DNA from: Massilia sp. Root335
Lineage (GTDB): Bacteria > Pseudomonadota > Gammaproteobacteria > Burkholderiales > Burkholderiaceae_D
DNA length: 64,000 bases
Assembly (NCBI RefSeq): GCF_001425685.1
Contig: NZ_LMCY01000019.1
Location: 36,744-100,743 of the forward strand
Reading direction: 5' to 3'
Shown here: in pieces, positions 56,758 to 64,000 of the stretch
Position numbering within the stretch: position 1 is the stretch's first letter
Layout of the letters: every line of letters starts with the position of its first letter
The notes under the pieces: generated by a model
What the model saw: only the letters and a program-made list of their open reading frames with translations
Told to the model about the DNA's origin: nothing
Databases searched by the model: none
Position numbers and translations under genes: made by a program

Positions 56758-57318
56758 ATGAAATCGATCAAACAAACCCTGCTCGGCCTCGTACTCGCCA
56801 CCTGCGCCGCCTTCGCCTCCGCCACGCCGACGTTCAGCGACACGTTCTTCGTCGTGCCCGATTTCGGGCCGGCCACGACGCAGACCTGGAACTTCGGCGT
56901 CGCCGAACCGGGCGCCATGTCGGGCGACACGTTCGTCTACGACTTCCTGTTCAACACGCCGCCCGAGCCCGCGTGGTTCGAATTCACCGCGTTCCCCGAC
57001 CTGGTGGGTTCGCTGGCCTTCACGGACCTCGGCTTCTTCGCCGGCGACTTCGTGACGCCCATCGACGCGCTGGCCCTGTCGCTGACGAGCGAGCTGGCCA
57101 GCGGCCACGGCACGATCACGAGCGGCACGTACGACTTGCGGCTGGCCGGGACCTTCCTCGTCGACGGCGCCGGCTTCACGGGGCAGGCGCTGTCCGACAT
57201 TCCGGAGCCGGTGAGCCTGGCGCTGATGGGCGTCGGGCTGGCCGGGATGATCGGCGCGCGCCGCCGCAAGGCCGCCGCCGCGGCCGAGCCGGAACACGCC
57301 CAGGGTCTGTCGGACTGA
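56758..57318 (+). CDS. PEP-CTERM sorting domain protein
   Basis: 186 residues. Signal peptide (LLGLVLATCAAFASA), a beta-rich mature region of about 130 residues, and a C-terminal PEP-CTERM signal: IPEPVSLALMGVGLAGMIGARRRK, that is Pro-Glu-Pro, hydrophobic helix, Arg cluster, followed by about 16 extra residues. Such proteins are processed by exosortase and secreted or anchored, often with exopolysaccharide. No exosortase gene is in the window. Likely co-transcribed with the S53 peptidase. Confidence 0.9.
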   Translation: MKSIKQTLLGLVLATCAAFASATPTFSDTFFVVPDFGPATTQTWNFGVAEPGAMSGDTFVYDFLFNTPPEPAWFEFTAFPDLVGSLAFTDLGFFAGDFVTPIDALALSLTSELASGHGTITSGTYDLRLAGTFLVDGAGFTGQALSDIPEPVSLALMGVGLAGMIGARRRKAAAAAEPEHAQGLSD

Positions 57319-57340
57319 CGTGTTCCGCCAGCAGTCAGAC

Positions 57341-57379
57341 CGTCGCCCCTGCGCAGGCAGGGGCCCAAGTTTGCATGCT
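57341..57379. repeat. Family B left-arm copy (solo)
   Basis: CGTCGCCCCTGCGCAGGCAG at 57341 on, continuing GGGCCCAAGTTTGCATGCT; a single arm, without a good inverted partner before the next gene end at 57403. Confidence 0.65.
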
Positions 57380-57402
57380 ACCCGCAGACGGTCGGACACA
57401 CC

Positions 57403-58506
57403 CTAGTCGACGCCGCTGCCCGACCCTTCGACGAGCACCGGCGCGCGATAGCCCGCCGGCTTGTCGCCGACCCGCGCGCCGCCGTACATCATGCCCTGCA
57501 TCGCATTCGTGAAGAAATAGTAGGGGAACGGCGTCGCGGGTCGGCTCGCCTCGTCGAGCCGGTTGGCGAGTTCGGCCGGGAGTTCGAAATCGAGCGCCCC
57601 AAGGTTCGTCGCGAGCTGTTCCGGCCGCGACGCGCCGACGATCACGCTGGCGACACCCGGCCGGTTCGCGACCCAGTTGAGCGCCACCTGCGCCATCGGC
57701 CGGCCGACGGCATCCGCCACTTTTTCCAGCTCGTCGACGATCTGGAAGTTGCGCTCCGTGAGGTGCTGGAACGCCGGGTTGCCGTTCCCCTGCATGGCCG
57801 CGAGACGGCCTTGCGTGCCCGCGTCGCGCCGATAGCGGCCGGCCAATACACCGCTGGCCAGCGGGCTCCAGACGGTGATGCCCATGCCGAGCTCCGTCGC
57901 CAGGCGCTGGTATTCGTGCTCGATGTTGCGTTCGACGAGGGAATACTGCAGCTGCAATGCCGACACCGGTTCATAGCCGCGCCACTCGGCCAGCGTCTGC
58001 GCACGTGCCGCATACCAGGCCGGCACGTCCGACAGGCCGATGTGGCGGATTTTGCCCGCACGCACGAGGTCGTCGAGCGTGCGCATCACTTCCTCCACAG
58101 GCGTCAATTGATCCCAGGCGTGCACGTAAAACACGTCCAGGTAATCCGTCTGCAGGCGCTTGAGCGACCCTTCGACGGCGCGCATCAAATTCTTGCGGCC
58201 ATTGCCCCCGCCGTTCGGATTGGCGGCGGCCAGGTTGAACGTGTATTTGCTGGCCAGGACGAGCTCGTCGCGCGCGCCGCCGGACTTGATGAATTCGCCC
58301 AGCCACGTCTCGCTGGTGCCGTTCGTGTACACGTCGGCCGTATCGACGAAGTTGCCGCCATGGTCGCGATACAGGTTGAACACGCGTTCGGCCGCCGCCT
58401 TGTCGGAACCCCAGCCCCATTCCGTGCCGAAAGTCATCGCGCCCAGCGACAGGCGGCTGACGCGCAGCCCGGTGCGGCCGAGGGTGTAGTAGATGGGTTG
58501 TTGCAT
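57403..58506 (-). CDS. Aldo/keto reductase
   Basis: 367 residues. NADPH-dependent (alpha/beta)8 oxidoreductase. Catalytic tetrad seen: Asp and Tyr in NFVDTADVYTNGTSE, Lys in LVLASKYTF, His in LDVFYVHAWDQ; cofactor-binding GITVWSPLASGVLAGRY and the later VIVGASRPEQLATNL. Divergent from a LysR regulator with 100 bp between, so it is probably that regulator's target. Substrate unknown. Confidence 0.92.
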   Translation of the reverse strand: MQQPIYYTLGRTGLRVSRLSLGAMTFGTEWGWGSDKAAAERVFNLYRDHGGNFVDTADVYTNGTSETWLGEFIKSGGARDELVLASKYTFNLAAANPNGGGNGRKNLMRAVEGSLKRLQTDYLDVFYVHAWDQLTPVEEVMRTLDDLVRAGKIRHIGLSDVPAWYAARAQTLAEWRGYEPVSALQLQYSLVERNIEHEYQRLATELGMGITVWSPLASGVLAGRYRRDAGTQGRLAAMQGNGNPAFQHLTERNFQIVDELEKVADAVGRPMAQVALNWVANRPGVASVIVGASRPEQLATNLGALDFELPAELANRLDEASRPATPFPYYFFTNAMQGMMYGGARVGDKPAGYRAPVLVEGSGSGVD

Positions 58507-58549
58507 GACGTTTCTCCTTGTCTGGTTGAATGAACGTCAGCATAGTCGG

Positions 58550-58594
58550 CTCAATAAGAAAGAAAAACTGGCATAATCTTCAATCCTTATTAAG
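58550..58594. promoter_or_regulatory. Imperfect inverted repeat in the AKR/LysR divergent promoter region
   Basis: CTCAATAAG (58550-58558) and CTTATTAAG (58586-58594) match as inverted repeats at 8 of 9 positions, with a 27-nt spacer. Plausible site for the adjacent LysR regulator; does not fit a simple T-N11-A box. Confidence 0.4.
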
Positions 58595-58606
58595 AGCTGC
58601 TTCATA

Positions 58607-59518
58607 ATGAAACTGACGCAACTGGATGGATTGCTGGCATTTGCTACCGTCGCCGAGCGCGGCAACTTCACGGCCGCGGCCGCGCTGCTGGAAGTGACGC
58701 CGTCGGCCGTCAGCCAGACGGTCCGGCAACTCGAAGAACGGCTGGGCGTGCGCCTGCTGCACCGGACGACGCGCAGCGTGCGCCTGACGGAAGCGGGCGA
58801 GCAATTTCTCGCGCGCGTGGCGCCGGCCGTGGCCGAGCTCACGCAGGCGGCGGCCGAGCTGGACGGGTTCCGCAGCGGCGCGACCGGCGTGCTGCGGTTG
58901 AACATGGCGAACATCGTCTACGCCGTGTGGCTGCGTCCCTTGTTGCCGGGCTTTCTTGCCAGGCATCCCGCCATCACGGTCGAACTCGGCTTTGACGAGG
59001 GATTCGTGGACATCGTCGCGAGCGGGTTCGACGCCGGCGTGCGCCTGGGCGAATCCGTCCAGCTCGACATGGTGGCCGTGCCGCTGACGCGGCAGGAACG
59101 GCTGTGCATGGTGGCGGCGCCGGACTATGCGACGCGACGCGGCCTGCCGCGCACCATCGAGGAATTGCAGCAGCACGATTGCATCCGCTACCGGTTTCGC
59201 AAGAACAATGCGATCTACCGCTGGGAACTCATGCGTGACGGCCGCCTCGTCGATGTGGAGGTGGACGGGCCGCTGATCGTCACGAACAGCGCGTCAATGG
59301 CGGACGCGGCGCGCGACGGCATCGGCATCTCCCACGTCTTTCTGCGGCAGGTCGACGCCGACCTTGCCGCAGGCAGCCTGGTGCCCGTGTTGCCACAATG
59401 CTGGTCGACACAGCCGGGCTTTCATCTCTACTATCCGACGCGGCGGCATTTGCCCGCCAAGCTGCGGGCATTCATCGATTACTGTGGCGAACAGTTGGGA
59501 GAAAACCCTCTCGCTTAA
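58607..59518 (+). CDS. LysR-family transcriptional regulator
   Basis: 303 residues, typical length. N-terminal winged HTH (LDGLLAFATVAERGNFTAAAALLEVTPSAVSQTVRQLEERLGVRLLHRTTRSVRLTEAGEQFL) and a C-terminal effector-binding domain with two lobes (LRPLLPGFLARHPAITVELGFDEGFVDIVASGFDAGVRLGESV). Divergent from the aldo/keto reductase gene. Confidence 0.94.
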   Translation: MKLTQLDGLLAFATVAERGNFTAAAALLEVTPSAVSQTVRQLEERLGVRLLHRTTRSVRLTEAGEQFLARVAPAVAELTQAAAELDGFRSGATGVLRLNMANIVYAVWLRPLLPGFLARHPAITVELGFDEGFVDIVASGFDAGVRLGESVQLDMVAVPLTRQERLCMVAAPDYATRRGLPRTIEELQQHDCIRYRFRKNNAIYRWELMRDGRLVDVEVDGPLIVTNSASMADAARDGIGISHVFLRQVDADLAAGSLVPVLPQCWSTQPGFHLYYPTRRHLPAKLRAFIDYCGEQLGENPLA

Positions 59519-60315
59519 GGCAGCTTCGTATTTTCAATATTGCGGATGTAAGCGGCTTGATCGTGACCGACATAATTGCCAAGCGCTTGCGTGTAAACGG
59601 ATTGTGGCGAGGCGCGTGCTCCCAAATGCGCGCCCGCCTGATTTTTGTAATCCGCCAAGTGCTGCATGCCGGCAAGCAATTGGACGGCAGTGCTATTCTT
59701 CAAATCGCCGCTCGACAATTTCACGCCCGAGCTCGTGGTCATTCCAGGTGTCGCCCACACCCCGCCGGCAAGAATTCCGCTGGTCACTTGAAGCAAACCG
59801 ATCGACGGCCCACCCTGAGACCAGTTCCGACCGGAATCCCCCATCGTCGTCGGGTCTCCGTTGGATTCCACGCGATATTCCCGTTTTACGACTTCCGGAT
59901 CCAGGCCGAACCTGGCCGCGTTTGCGTCGATAAAGGCGTCATACTCCGCCTTGGTTTTCAACTGGCCGCGATTGGATTGAGCATCACGCAGCATGCTGTC
60001 GGAAATATAATTTGTACCGACCCGATCCACGCGAACCTTCGATTCGGCCAAGCGATACGTTCCGGCCACATTGTGCGGCGTTGATGGCGCAGGCGGCACC
60101 TGTGTGACGGGATCGCGTTTCTTCTCGGACGGGGTGTCGTCGTTTTGCGCTGCGTGGTTGAGCTTTTTATGAAGACTCGCAAGTATGCGCTGGAGAAGCT
60201 TGTCGTACTCGTTCCTGGTGAGCGTGCTGCCTTTTTTATGCAGCTCCGCTTTCAACTGATTGATGTCGTGGAGCGCCGAGTGGAGCCAGCTATCGGCCTG
60301 AATTGTATTTCCCAT
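59515..60315 (-). CDS. Transglycosylase-like (SLT-type) protein, cytoplasm-start, lower GC
   Basis: 266 residues. No signal peptide. The N-terminal 75 residues look helical, followed by a Pro-rich linker. The region ARFGLDPEVVKREYRVESNGDPTTMGDSG...GPSIGLLQVTSG (about 135-180) resembles the lytic transglycosylase core, where Glu of RVES would be catalytic and IGLLQVT the conserved GLMQ-type motif. Codon use is clearly AT-richer than neighbours, suggesting transfer. It overlaps the LysR gene end by 4 nt, tail to tail. Could be a secreted effector or phage-derived lysin; unproven. Confidence 0.6.
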   Translation of the reverse strand: MGNTIQADSWLHSALHDINQLKAELHKKGSTLTRNEYDKLLQRILASLHKKLNHAAQNDDTPSEKKRDPVTQVPPAPSTPHNVAGTYRLAESKVRVDRVGTNYISDSMLRDAQSNRGQLKTKAEYDAFIDANAARFGLDPEVVKREYRVESNGDPTTMGDSGRNWSQGGPSIGLLQVTSGILAGGVWATPGMTTSSGVKLSSGDLKNSTAVQLLAGMQHLADYKNQAGAHLGARASPQSVYTQALGNYVGHDQAAYIRNIENTKLP

Positions 60316-60481
60316 GGCTTAACCCCTTACGATTAGATATTGATCGTGCAATTCCTGGGGTAAAGCGTAAAAGATCAAGCTGGCCGGGCCGCGACAAAAA
60401 AGCGAAGCCTTGCGCCTGGCGCCGAAGCACAGCCTGGATCAATCAAGATAGTGCCGCTGCGGCGCTTGCGGCGGCGGTGTC

Positions 60482-62578
<2,097 letters not shown>

Positions 62579-62686
62579 TGGATCAGACCTTTGCTAGAAT
62601 GAGAATCCGCCTGCGACCCAGCATTGTTCGAGGTCGCTGTCTATACAACCGCTGCGAAACCCAGCCGACAAACCAAGTTTATCACG

Positions 62687-63898
62687 ATGAATTCCCCAGC
62701 TCCTGCCAGCATCTTCAGCGCCATCGCCATGGCCCCGCGCGATCCCATCCTCGGCATCACCGAAGCCTTCAATGCAGACACCAACCCCGCCAAGATCAAC
62801 CTGGGCGTCGGCGTCTACTACGATGACAACGGGAAAGTGCCGCTGCTGGATTGCGTACGCAAAGCGGAAGCGAAGCTGATGGAACAGCCGACGCCGCGCA
62901 CCTATCTGCCGATCGAAGGCCTGGGTGCGTACGACAAGGCTGTGCAAGAACTCGTATTTGGTGCCGACAGCGCCGTAATTCAAGAGAAGCGCGCGGTCAC
63001 CGTGCAAGCCCTGGGCGGCACCGGCGCGCTGAAGATCGGCGCCGACTTCCTCAAGCGCTTCTCGCCGGATTCGCAAGTCTACATCAGCGACCCGAGCTGG
63101 GAAAACCACCGCGCGCTGTTCGAAAGCGCCGGTTTCACCGTCAACACCTACGCCTACTACGATCCGGCCACCAAGGGCGTCAACTTCGACGGCATGCTGG
63201 CCGACCTGAAGGCGATGCCGGAAGGCGCCATCGTCCTGCTGCACGCCTGCTGCCACAACCCGACCGGCGCCGAACTGAACGCCGACCAGTGGGGCCAGGT
63301 GATCCAGGTCGTGCGCGCCAACAACCTGATCCCGTTCCTCGACATGGCCTACCAGGGCTTCGGCGACGGCATCGCCGAAGACGGCGCCGTCGTGCGCCGC
63401 TTCACCGAAACGGCCGGCCCGCTGCTGATCTCGAACTCGTTCTCGAAGTCGTTCTCGCTGTACGGCGAGCGCGTGGGCGCACTGTCCGTCGTCGCCTCGA
63501 CCACGGAAGAGGCCGCACGCCTGCTGTCGCAGCTGAAGCGCATCGTCCGCACCAACTACTCGAACCCGCCGACGCACGGCGGCAAGGTCGTCGCGACCGT
63601 CCTGTCGACGCCGGAACTGCGCCAGCTGTGGGAAGACGAGCTGGCTGGGATGCGCGTGCGCATCAAGCAGATGCGCGACGAGCTGGTCAAGAAGCTGGCC
63701 GAAAAAGCACCGGGCAAGGACTTCGCGTTCGTGCGCGAGCAGGTCGGCATGTTCTCGTACTCGGGCCTGACGAAGGAGCAAGTCGAGAAGCTGCGCGCCG
63801 AATCGATCTACGCCGTGGACACCGGCCGCATCTGCGTGGCCGCGCTGAACTCGAAGAACATCGACACCGTCGTTGACGCCATCGCAAAAGTTCTCTAA
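62687..63898 (+). CDS. Aromatic/aspartate amino acid aminotransferase, class I
   Basis: 403 residues. PLP enzyme of the AspC/TyrB group. INLGVGVYYDDNGKVPLLDCVRKAE, TYLPIEGLGAYDKAVQEL, HACCHNPTGAELNADQW, the PLP-Lys segment SNSFSKSFSLYGERVG (Lys254) and RTNYSNPPTHGG are characteristic. ATG 62687 starts MNSPAPASIFSAIAMAPRDPILG, aligning with AspC/TyrB N termini. Substrate range (Asp versus Tyr/Phe) is not decided; TyrB-like enzymes are common in this order. Confidence 0.94.
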   Translation: MNSPAPASIFSAIAMAPRDPILGITEAFNADTNPAKINLGVGVYYDDNGKVPLLDCVRKAEAKLMEQPTPRTYLPIEGLGAYDKAVQELVFGADSAVIQEKRAVTVQALGGTGALKIGADFLKRFSPDSQVYISDPSWENHRALFESAGFTVNTYAYYDPATKGVNFDGMLADLKAMPEGAIVLLHACCHNPTGAELNADQWGQVIQVVRANNLIPFLDMAYQGFGDGIAEDGAVVRRFTETAGPLLISNSFSKSFSLYGERVGALSVVASTTEEAARLLSQLKRIVRTNYSNPPTHGGKVVATVLSTPELRQLWEDELAGMRVRIKQMRDELVKKLAEKAPGKDFAFVREQVGMFSYSGLTKEQVEKLRAESIYAVDTGRICVAALNSKNIDTVVDAIAKVL

Positions 63899-63941
63899 AA
63901 TCGCGGCCTTCCGCTAAGCAATCATTGTTGGCGGAATCTAT

Positions 63942-64000
63942 TCCCTGATAGCTCAGTCGGTAGAGCGACGGACTGTTAATCCGCAGGTCCCTGGTTCGAG
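63942..64000 (+). tRNA. tRNA-Asn (GUU), 5' part, cut by window end
   Basis: Starts TCCCTGATAGCTCAGTCGGT with canonical D-arm; anticodon GTT at 63975-63977 in loop CTGTTAA; T-arm begins GGTTCGAG at the window edge. 59 nt visible; the acceptor 3' strand is outside. Confidence 0.95.

Noticed and set aside
62579..62686. Possible LexA (SOS) box upstream of uvrB, CTGT at 62638
   Set aside because: CTGT-N8 is followed by CCGC, not ACAG; no CTGT-N8-ACAG site occurs in the divergent region.

Overview
The window is about 64 kb of GC-rich, gene-dense bacterial chromosome. Gene content and order point to a betaproteobacterium of the order Burkholderiales, most likely Oxalobacteraceae (Massilia-like). 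The support is the sucA-sucB-lpdA cluster, surE-pcm-nlpD-rpoS, the long run ndk-rlmN-pilW-rodZ-ispG-hisS-yfgM-bamB-der-hfq-hflX-hflK-hflC-hisZ-purA, a PEP-CTERM protein, and two dispersed palindromic repeat families in intergenic gaps. The assignment is inference from synteny; no rRNA is present.

Layout. 1-1.0 kb: 3' part of a type B carboxylesterase. 1.2-5.6 kb (minus strand): a compact five-gene operon (PepSY membrane protein, DUF2271, DUF4198, ApbE, membrane-anchored flavodoxin/FNR reductase) behind a near-perfect Fur box. It reads as an iron-repressed extracytoplasmic electron-transfer module, and the DUF2271 protein carries a motif that ApbE could flavinylate. 5.8-12.1 kb: the 2-oxoglutarate dehydrogenase genes, with a small PspC-type membrane protein inserted before lpdA. 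12.2-17.4 kb: zapE, a coiled-coil lipoprotein, a PP2C phosphatase, a YdcH-like protein and a DinG/YoaA-type helicase. 17.7-19.9 kb: a two-gene unit encoding a TIR protein and a MinD/ParA-like NTPase whose KGGVGR-type P-loop is destroyed; this is the best candidate here for an undescribed system. 19.9-25.1 kb: surE-pcm-nlpD-rpoS, a terminator, then rlmD. 25.2-31.4 kb (minus): a hybrid histidine kinase, a ZnuD-like TonB receptor with a small His/Cys protein, and a BI-1 family membrane protein. 31.6-48.6 kb: the conserved housekeeping run, ending with a phosphoribosyltransferase and a terminator. 48.9-54.5 kb: marC-like, FKBP prolyl isomerase, AraC regulator, glycosyltransferase and a second hybrid histidine kinase. 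54.8-57.3 kb: a secreted S53 (sedolisin) peptidase and a PEP-CTERM protein behind a sigma-54 promoter match. 57.4-60.3 kb: an aldo/keto reductase divergent from a LysR regulator, then a lower-GC transglycosylase-like gene. 60.5-64 kb: uvrB, a divergent aromatic/aspartate aminotransferase, and the first 59 nt of tRNA-Asn at the window edge.

Two repeat families fill many gaps. Family A is built on GTAGGGTGGGCAC...GTGCCCACGCG and its reverse complement. Family B is a pair of inverted copies of CGTCGTTCCCGCGCAGGCGG-type hairpins. Family A copies abut genes so tightly that they supply the stop codon of at least three of them. Start sites were chosen from Shine-Dalgarno spacing, overlap with the upstream gene and family alignment from memory; no database search was possible.
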